NCBI RefSeq assembly: GCF_025965415.1
Contig: NZ_JAOPWY010000155.1
Coordinates: 1-47,923 of the forward strand
Origin: Nocardioides sp.
Lineage (GTDB): Bacteria > Actinomycetota > Actinomycetes > Propionibacteriales > Nocardioidaceae
Reading direction: 5' to 3'
DNA: 47,923 nt
The position numbers and the translations under genes were made by a program. Below the pieces are notes generated by a model. That model saw only the letters and a list, made by a program, of their open reading frames with translations, was not told where the DNA came from and did not search any database. Below are positions 25,512-32,818 of this stretch, piece by piece (position 1 is the stretch's first letter; every line of letters starts with the position of its first letter).

Positions 25512-26175
25512 TTCCGTTTGCCAGGGACGTGTGGGGACCGACGCCCGCCACGAGGGCGGCGCCGAGGTCGGCCAGGTCGTCGACATCCATCCGCACGCTC
25601 GGCGCGTCCGAGCCCACCTCGACGGCTCCGGCCCCCGCGTGCCGCCCGGCGGAGTCGAGGCCGAAACCCGGCGCGAACCGGTCGGCAGCGGCGGCGTACA
25701 GCGTCGTGCCCACGCCGCTCCGGTCGCGCACGAACACGGCCTCGCCCGCCGCCACGTGCCGGACGACCTCGGCCAGCACTCCCGCGAGCTCGACGGGTCG
25801 CAGCCCCGGGAGGTCGGCGAGCAGGGCCACCGGCACGGCGCCGGGCCAGCGGCGTACGACCTCTGCCGCGGCCTGCACGAGCGTCGCATTGAGGTCGTCG
25901 CTCGCCCCGTCGGGCATCACCTCGCACCCGAGTGCGCGCATCGACGCGGCCAGCCGGAAGTCGTCGGTGACGACGAGGACCGCGTCGACGCCGGGCGTGG
26001 AGGCCGCGGCCATCACGGTGTCGAGCGCGAAGGCCTCGGCCAGCTCGCGGCGGTCATCCTCGGCCAGGTCGGAGAGCCGGGACTTGCCGAGGGCGGGCGG
26101 CTTGACGGGTACGACGACGACGCAGCGCGGAGGTGCGGCATCGGCAGGGGAGGGGGGCGGCATCGGGTGGGACAT
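25489..26175 (-). CDS. cofC: Guanylyltransferase of coenzyme F420 synthesis (CofC/FbiD)
   Basis: 228 aa. The nucleotidyltransferase start VVVVPVKPPALGKSRLSDLA and then LLADLPGLRPVELAGVL and AVFVRDRSGVGTTLYAAAAD are CofC signatures, with DLP and GTT near the active site. Archaeal CofC makes lactyl-diphosphoguanosine from phospholactate, whereas mycobacterial FbiD uses phosphoenolpyruvate; sequence alone does not decide which applies. The position beside gpsA and hupB matches Rv2983 (fbiD). The ATG at 26175 is chosen; further upstream the frame loses coding character. Confidence 0.9.
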   Translation of the reverse strand: MSHPMPPPSPADAAPPRCVVVVPVKPPALGKSRLSDLAEDDRRELAEAFALDTVMAAASTPGVDAVLVVTDDFRLAASMRALGCEVMPDGASDDLNATLVQAAAEVVRRWPGAVPVALLADLPGLRPVELAGVLAEVVRHVAAGEAVFVRDRSGVGTTLYAAAADRFAPGFGLDSAGRHAGAGAVEVGSDAPSVRMDVDDLADLGAALVAGVGPHTSLANGRRATPLG

Positions 26176-26297
26176 CGCGACGATCCTGCCACCCGGGACC
26201 AGCGCGGCGGAGGGCTCGGTGGGCACTGGGGACCGAGTAGCCTGCTCGCGACGCAGGGAGCGTCCGGGCGTGGCCCGCGATCACGGGAGGCTGACCG

Positions 26298-27089
26298 GTG
26301 CGCGTCAGGAAGCTGGAGCAGCCGCGCGGATGGGCGATCACCGTCGCGGCGTCGATCCTCAAGCCCACGCTGTCCGCTGCCACCTCGCGCACTTGGATCG
26401 ACGGCGAGAAGATCCCGCCCACCGGTGGGTGCATCGTCGCGATCAACCACGTCTCGCACCTCGACCCGCTGCTGTCCGCGCTCTTCGTCTACGACCACGG
26501 CCGGATCCCGCGCTACCTCGCCAAGTCGGGGCTCTTCACCAACAAGGCCCTCGGCGGCTTCCTCAGCTCCGCCGGACAGATCCCGGTCGAGCGGCTGAGC
26601 CGCAACGCCATCGGTGCCTACGACGCCGCGGTGCGCGCGATCGGTGACGGAGAGTGCATCGTCATCTACCCCGAGGGCACGTTGACGCGCGACCCCGACC
26701 TGTGGCCGATGCGGGGCAAGACCGGCGCCGCGCGGATCGCGCTCGCCACCGGGTGCCCGGTGATCCCGGTCGGGCAGTGGGGTGCGCAGGAGATCCTCCC
26801 GCCCTACACCAAGACGCCCCACCTGGTGCCGCGCAAGCACATCGTGATGAAGGCCGGAGACCCCGTGCCGCTTGACGACCTCGTCGCGCGGGCGACGACC
26901 CCGGAGAGCACCGCCGAGGCGACCGATCGAATCATGGCCGCCATCACCGGGATCGTGGCCGACCTGCGCGGCACGACCGCCCCCGCGGAGAGGTACGACC
27001 CGCGCGCCACCGGCGTACGGCCGATCGGCAACCCCCACGAGGACGCCCGACGGGCGAGCCACCGACCACGAAGGAAGCGCAGCCGATGA
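26298..27089 (+). CDS. plsC: 1-acyl-sn-glycerol-3-phosphate acyltransferase
   Basis: 263 aa. The acyltransferase motif HX4D is NHVSHLD (His51, Asp56), the second block is [12 protein letters not shown], and EGT (126-128) in YPEGTLTRD binds the glycerol phosphate. It adds the second acyl chain to lysophosphatidate at the membrane. The tail is basic (PRRKRSR). A TAGCCT box at 26238-26243 suggests a promoter with a ~55-base leader. The stop overlaps the gpsA start, coupling two steps of glycerophospholipid synthesis. Confidence 0.92.
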   Translation: MRVRKLEQPRGWAITVAASILKPTLSAATSRTWIDGEKIPPTGGCIVAINHVSHLDPLLSALFVYDHGRIPRYLAKSGLFTNKALGGFLSSAGQIPVERLSRNAIGAYDAAVRAIGDGECIVIYPEGTLTRDPDLWPMRGKTGAARIALATGCPVIPVGQWGAQEILPPYTKTPHLVPRKHIVMKAGDPVPLDDLVARATTPESTAEATDRIMAAITGIVADLRGTTAPAERYDPRATGVRPIGNPHEDARRASHRPRRKRSR

Positions 27090-28087
27090 GCAAGATCGCC
27101 GTATTCGGCGCCGGATCCTGGGGCACCGCCTTCTCGTTGGTCCTGGCCGACGCCGGTAACGACGTGACCCTGTGGGCGCGTCGCGACGAGGTCGTCGAGG
27201 CGATCAACGGGCGCCGCGAGAACACCGACTACCTGCCGGGGATCGAGCTCCCGCCGACGATCAGCGCCTCGACCGACCCGGAGCAGGTCGCGGCCGAGGC
27301 CGACGTCGTCGTGCTGACCGTCCCGTCGCAGAGCCTGCGCCAGAACCTCACGGACTGGGCGCCGATCCTGCCCTCCGACGCCACGCTCGTCTCGCTGATG
27401 AAGGGCGTCGAGCTCGGGTCGCTGATGCGGATGAGCGAGGTGATCCAGGAGGTCACCGACGCCTCCGCCCAGCGGATCGCCGTCATCAGTGGTCCCAACC
27501 TGGCGCGCGAGATCGCGCGCCGCGAGCCCGCCGCCTCGGTGGTCGCGTGCCTCGACGAGGAGCGTGCCAAGCAGCTGCAGGCGATCACGCACGGCCCGTC
27601 GTTCCGTCCCTACACCTCCGTCGACGTCCTGGGGTGCGAGATCGGCGGCGCCTACAAGAACGTCGTCGGCCTCGCCGTGGGCATGGCCGTCGGGCTCGGC
27701 TTCGGCGACAACACCACCGCCTCGGTGATCACCCGCGGCCTCGCCGAGACCGCGCGCCTCGCGACCGCGCAGGGCGCCAACCCGTTGACCCTCATGGGCC
27801 TCGCCGGTCTCGGCGACCTCGTGGCCACCTGCTCCTCGCCCCTGTCGCGCAACCGCACCTTCGGTGAGCGACTCGGCCAGGGCATGACGACCGAGGAGAT
27901 CTACGCCTCGACGCGTCAGGTCGCGGAGGGCGCCAAGTCCTGCAAGTCGCTGCTCGCGCTCGCCGAGCAGACCGGCGTGGACGCCCCGATCGCCGCGGCC
28001 GTCGACGCCGTCGTCGACGGCAAGATGACCGCGCTGGACATGATGAACTCCTTCATCGCCCGCGACACCAAGGCGGAGATGGGCTGA
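27086..28087 (+). CDS. gpsA: Glycerol-3-phosphate dehydrogenase [NAD(P)+]
   Basis: 333 aa. The Rossmann loop is [17 protein letters not shown], followed by [40 protein letters not shown] with the catalytic lysine, and [20 protein letters not shown]. It reduces dihydroxyacetone phosphate to glycerol-3-phosphate for phospholipids. The ATG overlaps the plsC stop (ATGA, 27086-27089). Downstream is the repeat pair at 28117-28242, which probably also ends its transcript. Confidence 0.96.
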   Translation: MSKIAVFGAGSWGTAFSLVLADAGNDVTLWARRDEVVEAINGRRENTDYLPGIELPPTISASTDPEQVAAEADVVVLTVPSQSLRQNLTDWAPILPSDATLVSLMKGVELGSLMRMSEVIQEVTDASAQRIAVISGPNLAREIARREPAASVVACLDEERAKQLQAITHGPSFRPYTSVDVLGCEIGGAYKNVVGLAVGMAVGLGFGDNTTASVITRGLAETARLATAQGANPLTLMGLAGLGDLVATCSSPLSRNRTFGERLGQGMTTEEIYASTRQVAEGAKSCKSLLALAEQTGVDAPIAAAVDAVVDGKMTALDMMNSFIARDTKAEMG

Positions 28088-28116
28088 GGCGAGGCACGAG
28101 GTCAGGCCATCTCACC

Positions 28117-28242
28117 GGTGGTTGGCAGCGACCGAGGCTGAGGAACGAAGCCTCGACGCGTGTCGAAACCCGGTCAGCCGAGAAGCGGCCCCAGCAGCCG
28201 GGTTTCGACACGGTCGCTGCGCGACCTGCTCAACCAGCGAGG
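28117..28242. repeat. Head-to-head pair of dispersed repeats between convergent genes
   Basis: The left half starts ggtggttggcagcgaccgag and ends cgcgtgtcgaaaccc (to about 28171); the right half starts gggtttcgacacggtcgct (from about 28200) and ends gacctgctcaaccagcgagg. The two halves are inverted copies, so the RNA can fold as a long stem-loop. It fills the space between the ends of gpsA and the trans-sulfuration gene. Confidence 0.85.
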
Positions 28243-28246
28243 GACG

Positions 28247-29344
28247 TCAGCCCACGCACCCGTCGAGCGCGTCGCGCAGGTCCTCCCAGAGGTCCTCGAC
28301 GTCCTCGACGCCGACCGAGAGCCGGACAAGCCCCTCGGGGATGGTCGCGGCCTCGGCCTTCCAGCGACGCCGCCGCTCGAGGGTCGACTCGACACCACCG
28401 AGTGACGTGGCGTGCACCCACAGGCGGGTCTTGCGGCTGAGGAGGTCGGCGGCCATCTCGCCCTGGGAGAGCACGATGCTGACGATGCCGCCGAAGCCCG
28501 GGTAGCGGACCTCGGAGAGGGCGGGGTGCTCGGCGAGCCGGCGTACGAGCTCCTGGGCGTTGGACTGCGCGCGCTCCACGCGCAGGTGCAGCGTGCGCAG
28601 GCCGCGCAGCGTCAGCCACGCCTCGAACGGACCGGGCACGGCGCCGACGAGGTCGCGGCGGCCCTTGAGGACGGCGTACAGCTCGTCGTCGCCGGTGATG
28701 ATCGCGCCCATCTGCACGTCGGAGTGGCCGGCGAGGTACTTGGTCGCCGAGTGCACGACCAGGTCGACGCCGTCCTCGAGCGGACGCTGCAGCAGGGGAG
28801 TGGCGAAGGTGTTGTCGACGACCACGTAGGCGCCGGCCTCGTGGGCCGCCGCGGTGATGGTCGGGATGTCCGCGACCTCCAGCGCCGGGTTGGTCGGCGA
28901 CTCCAGCCACACCAGCGCCGCGTCGGCACACGCCGCGACGACCGCGGCGGTGTCGGTGACGTCCACGAGCTCGGCCTTCAGCCGGCCGCGGGACTCGAGG
29001 TCGGCGAGCTGCATGATGGTGCCGGTGTAGGCGTGCTTGGGCACCACGACCGTGCCGTCGGCGCCGACCAGGTCGAGCACGGTCGCCACCGCGGCCAGGC
29101 CGGAGGCGAAGGTCAGGCAGCGGCCGCCCTCGAGCGCACCGAGGGCGTCCTCGAGCGCGGTCCACGTCGGGTTGCCGTAGCGGCCGTACTCCACCGGTCC
29201 GCCCGCGACGTAGGTCGAGGCCATGGTGATGGGCACGTTGAGCGGGGCGTCGGGCGTCCTGTCGGGCCGGCCGGCGGTGACGGCGATCGTGCCGAGCCTG
29301 TGGGGTGAGCCGGAACCCGGGTCGGGAGTCGTGTCTGCAGCCAT
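28247..29344 (-). CDS. Trans-sulfuration family PLP enzyme (cystathionine synthase/lyase-like)
   Basis: 365 aa. The Cys/Met-metabolism family is shown by EYGRYGNPTWTALEDALGAL, FASGLAAVATVL, WLESPTNPALEVADI, VVVDNTFATPLLQRPLEDG and the PLP lysine Lys202 in VVHSATKYLAGHSDV. C-terminal VHATSLGGVESTLE and IPEGLVRLSVGVED are also family motifs. Whether it is cystathionine gamma-synthase, gamma-lyase or methionine gamma-lyase cannot be decided by eye. It is slightly shorter than usual. It is divergent from ddl with 32 bases between the two starts. Confidence 0.88.
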   Translation of the reverse strand: MAADTTPDPGSGSPHRLGTIAVTAGRPDRTPDAPLNVPITMASTYVAGGPVEYGRYGNPTWTALEDALGALEGGRCLTFASGLAAVATVLDLVGADGTVVVPKHAYTGTIMQLADLESRGRLKAELVDVTDTAAVVAACADAALVWLESPTNPALEVADIPTITAAAHEAGAYVVVDNTFATPLLQRPLEDGVDLVVHSATKYLAGHSDVQMGAIITGDDELYAVLKGRRDLVGAVPGPFEAWLTLRGLRTLHLRVERAQSNAQELVRRLAEHPALSEVRYPGFGGIVSIVLSQGEMAADLLSRKTRLWVHATSLGGVESTLERRRRWKAEAATIPEGLVRLSVGVEDVEDLWEDLRDALDGCVG

Positions 29345-29363
29345 GCGCGCCAGCGTAGGTGGA

Positions 29364-29369
29364 TAGGGT
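29364..29369 (+). promoter_or_regulatory. -10 box (tagggt) of a leaderless ddl transcript
   Basis: tagggt is followed by 7 bases and the ATG at 29377. The in-frame GTG codons at 29359 and 29371 lie before or only one base after the box, so the ATG is the better start. Confidence 0.55.
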
Positions 29370-29376
29370 CGTGGCG

Positions 29377-30507
29377 ATGAACGACACCTCCCCAGGCAAG
29401 ACCCGCAAGCCCCGCGTCGCCGTCGTGTTCGGCGGCCGCTCGTCCGAGCACGGGATCTCGTGCGTGACCGCGGGGAGCGTGCTGGCCGCGATCGACCGCG
29501 AGGCGTACGACGTGGTGCCGGTGGGGATCGCCACCGACGGCCGGTGGGTGCTCGAGGCCGACGAGCCCGCGCGCCTCGCCATCCGCGGCAGCGACCTGCC
29601 CGAGGTCGACGCCGACCGCTCGCCGGTCGCGCTGTTGGGGGCGACGACGGGCACCGACCTCGTGGTCACGGAGCCGTCGAGCGTGCCGTCGGTGATCGGC
29701 GAGGTCGACGTGGTCTTCCCGCTGCTGCACGGTCCGTGGGGCGAGGACGGCACCCTGCAGGGCCTGCTCGAGATGGCCGGCGTGCGCTACGTCGGCTCGG
29801 GCGTGCTGGCCTCGGCGATCGGCATGGACAAGGCGTACATGAAGATCGTGCTGCAGGCGGCCGGCCTCCCGGTGACGCCCGGCATCGTCGTCACGCGCAC
29901 GGAGTGGGAGCAGGACCCGGTCGGCGTGCGCCAGCGGGTCGAGGACCTCGGCTTCCCGTCCTTCGCCAAGCCGGCCCGCGCCGGCTCGAGCATGGGCATC
30001 AGCAAGGTCCACGACGCCGACGAGGTCGCCGACGCGCTGGAGGAGGCGTTCCGCCACGACCCCAAGGTGCTCGTCGAGCAGTCGATGGAGGGCGCGCGCG
30101 AGGTCGAGTGCGGCGTGCTCGGCACCCTCGAGGGGCCGCCCGAGACGTCGCGTCCCGGCGAGGTCCGCACCGGCGCCGACCACGAGTTCTACGACTTCGA
30201 GGCCAAGTACCTCGCCGACCAGCACACTGAGATCGACATCCCCGCCGACGTCCCCGCCGAGATCGAGCAGTCGCTGCGCGCGATGGCGGTCCGCGCCTTC
30301 GAGGCGCTCTCGTGCGAGGGCCTGGCGCGCGTCGACTTCTTCGTGAGGCCCGACGGGTCGCTGGTGATCAACGAGCTCAACACGATGCCCGGCTTCACGC
30401 CCACGTCGATGTATCCGCAGCTGTGGGCCGCCACCGGGATGAGCTACCCCGAGCTCGTCGACCGGCTCGTCCAGCTCGCGCTGCGCCGCGACACCGGGCT
30501 GCGCTGA
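29377..30507 (+). CDS. ddl: D-alanine--D-alanine ligase
   Basis: 376 aa, ATP-grasp enzyme. Motifs: VVFGGRSSEHGISCVTAGSV (the usual SSEHEVS reads SSEHGIS), FPLLHGPWGEDGTLQGLLEM, SFAKPARAGSSMGISKV and the C-terminal LVINELNTMPGFTPTSMYP with metal ligands. It joins two D-alanines for peptidoglycan precursors in the cytoplasm. YDFEAKY-type omega-loop residues match D-Ala rather than D-Lac ligases, so vancomycin resistance is not suggested. gpsA-ddl proximity is as in M. tuberculosis. Confidence 0.96.
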   Translation: MNDTSPGKTRKPRVAVVFGGRSSEHGISCVTAGSVLAAIDREAYDVVPVGIATDGRWVLEADEPARLAIRGSDLPEVDADRSPVALLGATTGTDLVVTEPSSVPSVIGEVDVVFPLLHGPWGEDGTLQGLLEMAGVRYVGSGVLASAIGMDKAYMKIVLQAAGLPVTPGIVVTRTEWEQDPVGVRQRVEDLGFPSFAKPARAGSSMGISKVHDADEVADALEEAFRHDPKVLVEQSMEGAREVECGVLGTLEGPPETSRPGEVRTGADHEFYDFEAKYLADQHTEIDIPADVPAEIEQSLRAMAVRAFEALSCEGLARVDFFVRPDGSLVINELNTMPGFTPTSMYPQLWAATGMSYPELVDRLVQLALRRDTGLR

Positions 30508-30523
30508 GCGGAGCAGTCCCCGC

Positions 30524-31030
30524 CTACAGGCACGAGAGGCCCTCGCCGAGGTGCTCCTTCAGCACCGGCGCCAGCTCGGCGAGGGCGCGGTCGATGCCCT
30601 CGGTGCGGTAGCGCGACGGCACCTGCACCTCGACGTACGGCGTGAGGCTGAGGGCGATCGGCGTGGCGTCGAGGCCCGGGTCGGACAGCTGGTCGTCGGA
30701 GACGTACCACCCGACGCCCTTGATGACGCTGCACTCCGCGGTCGGCTCGTAGTCGGTCGGCTCGGGGACACCGCACGTGAGGACGTACGCCGGGTCGCCC
30801 CAGGCAGCGCCGAGCGCGTCGTCCGGGTCGACCGAGCGCCGCTGCTCGCCGGCGAGGGTGTCGGGGAGGTCGTCGACCAGGGCCGCGCAGGTGGCGCGGT
30901 CGGCCGCGGAGAGGTCGTGCGCCTCGACGGACACGTCGTCCGGGCTGCAGGCCGCCAGCAGCAGGCACGCGAGTGCAGACGCGACGACGCCCCGGCCCGA
31001 GGACGGGCCGAGGCGTCGGGATGCGTGCAC
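30524..31030 (-). CDS. DUF3515-family lipoprotein
   Basis: 168 aa from GTG 31030. A short basic N-terminus leads to a lipobox LLLAAC with Cys at residue 28. The mature domain contains AADRATCAALVDDLPDTLAG, AAWGDPAYVLTCGVPEP and a final cysteine, a pattern of paired cysteines with a GDP-x-x-LxCG motif that matches DUF3515 (Rv2980-like) proteins. Function is unknown. The start lies 6 bases after the stop of the AsnC-domain gene, so the two are cotranscribed. It ends 17 bases from the end of ddl. Confidence 0.8.
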   Translation of the reverse strand: MHASRRLGPSSGRGVVASALACLLLAACSPDDVSVEAHDLSAADRATCAALVDDLPDTLAGEQRRSVDPDDALGAAWGDPAYVLTCGVPEPTDYEPTAECSVIKGVGWYVSDDQLSDPGLDATPIALSLTPYVEVQVPSRYRTEGIDRALAELAPVLKEHLGEGLSCL

Positions 31031-31035
31031 GTGGG

Positions 31036-31272
31036 TCAGATGTGGACGACCGGGCAGGTGAGCGTCCGGGTGATGCCGTCGAGGTTCTGCACCTTCGACA
31101 CCACGAGCTTGCCCAGCTCGTCGACGTTCTTGGCCTCGGCGCGGACGATCACGTCGTAGGGACCGGTGACGTCCTCGGCAAGCGTGACGCCACTGACCTG
31201 GGCGATGGCCTTGGCCACCTCCGCGGCCTTGCCGACGTCGGTCTGGATCAGGATGTAGGCCTGGACGACCAT
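31036..31272 (-). CDS. Stand-alone Lrp/AsnC ligand-binding domain protein
   Basis: 78 aa, a complete RAM/AsnC C-terminal domain with no helix-turn-helix: QAYILIQTDVGKAAEVAKAI, then AEDVTGPYDVIVRAEAKNVD and a closing beta strand. Such orphan domains bind amino acids and can form mixed oligomers with full-length Lrp proteins, so they are thought to act as sensors rather than DNA binders. Upstream of DUF3515 and divergent from thiL, an order shared with other actinobacteria. Confidence 0.85.
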   Translation of the reverse strand: MVVQAYILIQTDVGKAAEVAKAIAQVSGVTLAEDVTGPYDVIVRAEAKNVDELGKLVVSKVQNLDGITRTLTCPVVHI

Positions 31273-31347
31273 CGTGGACTCCTCGGTCTCTCAGCGGGTG
31301 TGACCGGGCCAACCTACCGCGCCACGCGGGGCGCCCGACAGGGGATG

Positions 31348-31363
31348 GGTGACTGTGATCACC
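31348..31363. promoter_or_regulatory. CRP-like palindrome between the AsnC-domain gene and thiL
   Basis: ggtga-N6-tcacc, with ctgtga as the centre, matches in arms and spacing the palindrome at the hupB promoter. It is 25 bases upstream of the thiL ATG and 76 bases from the leftward start. Confidence 0.4.
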
Positions 31364-31387
31364 GGCCGCGTCTGGTGGGATGGGGGG

Positions 31388-32338
31388 ATGGCCCCGACAC
31401 CGGACGCAACCCTCGGCGAGGCAGGTGAGTTCGGCCTGATCTCCGAGCTCGTGGACATCTTCGAGGGCGACGAGCACGTGCTGGTCGGACCGGGTGACGA
31501 CGCCGCGGTGCTGCGGATCAAGCACGGTCACGTGGTCGTCTCGACCGACCTCATGGTCGAGGGGCGGCACTTCCGACGCGACTGGGCCAGCGCCTCCGAC
31601 GTCGGTCACCGCGCCGCCGCCCAGAACCTCTCCGACATCAACGCCATGGGCGGCACCGCGCGCCACCTCACCATCGGGCTGGCCGCTCCCGCCGAGCTGC
31701 CGCTCGAGTGGGCCCTCGACTTCGCGCGCGGCTTCGCCGAGGAGTGCGCGGTCGTCGGCGCCACCGTCGTGGGCGGCGACGTCACGCGCGCGAACGAGGT
31801 CGTGATCGCGGTGACCGTGCTCGGCCAGTGCACGCAGTCCCCGGTGCTGCGCTCCGGCGCCCGGCCGGGCGACGTGCTGGCGCTGGTGGGTCGCCAGGGA
31901 TGGGCCGCGGGCGGGCTCGCCGTGCTGGGCCGGGGGTTCCGGTCGCCACGCGTGCTGGTCGAGGCCTACCGTCGCCCGGAGCCGCCGTACGCCGAGGGCA
32001 CGGTGGCCGCCGAGGCAGGTGCGACCGCCCTCATCGACATCTCCGACGGCCTCCTCGCCGAGGCCGGGCACCTCGCGGAGGCCAGTGGCGTCGCGATCGA
32101 CGTACGCACGGACGCCTTCGAGATCCCCGAACCCCTGCAGGCCGTGGGCGCCGCGCTCGGCGCGGACCCGCTCCAGTTCATCCTGACCGGGGGGGACGAC
32201 CACGCGCTGCTGGCGACGTTCCCGGACGTCGCGTCCGTGCCCGCCGGGTGGCACGTCGTGGGTGAGGTGCGCGAGGGGGAGGGCGTCACCGTCGACGGGG
32301 CGGCGTACGACGGTCCCACCGGCTGGACCCACTTCTGA
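31388..32338 (+). CDS. thiL: Thiamine-monophosphate kinase
   Basis: 316 aa. PurM-like ATP-binding fold: LVGPGDDAAVL, VVVSTDLMVEGRHFRRDWAS, GHRAAAQNLSDINAMGG, VVGGDVTRA and LIDISDGLLAEAGHLAE are ThiL motifs with the Mg-binding aspartates. It phosphorylates thiamine monophosphate to the diphosphate cofactor. I prefer the ATG at 31388, behind a G-rich stretch, to the GTG at 31349, which would lie inside the CRP-like palindrome. Confidence 0.95.
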   Translation: MAPTPDATLGEAGEFGLISELVDIFEGDEHVLVGPGDDAAVLRIKHGHVVVSTDLMVEGRHFRRDWASASDVGHRAAAQNLSDINAMGGTARHLTIGLAAPAELPLEWALDFARGFAEECAVVGATVVGGDVTRANEVVIAVTVLGQCTQSPVLRSGARPGDVLALVGRQGWAAGGLAVLGRGFRSPRVLVEAYRRPEPPYAEGTVAAEAGATALIDISDGLLAEAGHLAEASGVAIDVRTDAFEIPEPLQAVGAALGADPLQFILTGGDDHALLATFPDVASVPAGWHVVGEVREGEGVTVDGAAYDGPTGWTHF

Positions 32339-32362
32339 GGGCACGCGCCCGGGAACGACGAA

Positions 32363-32387
32363 GCCCCCGCCGCAGAGCGACGGGGGC
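32363..32387. terminator. Bidirectional terminator between thiL and rpmB
   Basis: gcccccg (32363-32369) and cgggggc (32381-32387) pair around an 11-base loop, 25 bases after the thiL stop and 20 bases from the end of convergent rpmB. Confidence 0.7.
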
Positions 32388-32406
32388 GACGTGTGAAGAG
32401 CTCAGG

Positions 32407-32592
32407 TCAGCGCGAGACCTTGCCGGCCTTGAGGCAACCGGTGCAGATGTTGACTCGCTTGGGCGCACCGTTGATGGTCGCCCGGACGCGCTGGATGTTG
32501 GGGTTGAAGCGACGCTTCGTGATCTTGCGCGACCAGGGACGGTTGTTTCCGAAGCCCGGCTTCTTGGCGCAGATGTCGCAGACGGCAGCCAC
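32407..32592 (-). CDS. rpmB: 50S ribosomal protein L28 (bL28), zinc-binding form
   Basis: 61 aa from GTG 32592, with ggag six bases upstream. It reads MAAVCDICAKKPGFGNN and later TKRRFNPNIQRVRATING and VNICTGCLKAGKVSR. Cys5, Cys8, Cys50 and Cys53 make the zinc ribbon of the C+ paralogue. In actinobacteria C+ forms are expressed when zinc is ample and replaced by C- copies under Zur control; no Zur box is evident here. Confidence 0.95.
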   Translation of the reverse strand: MAAVCDICAKKPGFGNNRPWSRKITKRRFNPNIQRVRATINGAPKRVNICTGCLKAGKVSR

Positions 32593-32818
32593 CGTGCACT
32601 CCGATCCGTTCGAGGGTGATGTTCTGATGGGCCCGATGGCCACCGGAGGGCGGCAACGGGCAACCGGGAAAGAGTAGCCGAGGACCCGCGAGGAGTTGAA
32701 ATCGCAGCACGGTCGGACCGGGGCACTACCCTGTGGCGCGCACCACACTGCACCACCCACCCCTCACGACAGGCCCAGTCAGGCGGCCAGAGAACAGACC
32801 CGGGAGCACACTCACTCG

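Noticed and set aside
29377..30507. A D-Ala-D-Lac ligase implying vancomycin resistance
   Set aside because: The YDFEAKY-type loop fits ordinary D-Ala-D-Ala ligases, and no vanH or vanX is nearby.
30524..31030. A shorter start at the internal GTG that begins VVASALACLLL
   Set aside because: It would remove the basic residues needed ahead of the lipoprotein signal, so the GTG at 31030 is preferred.
31273..31387. A TPP riboswitch ahead of thiL
   Set aside because: None of the conserved TPP-aptamer words is present in this 115-base gap.
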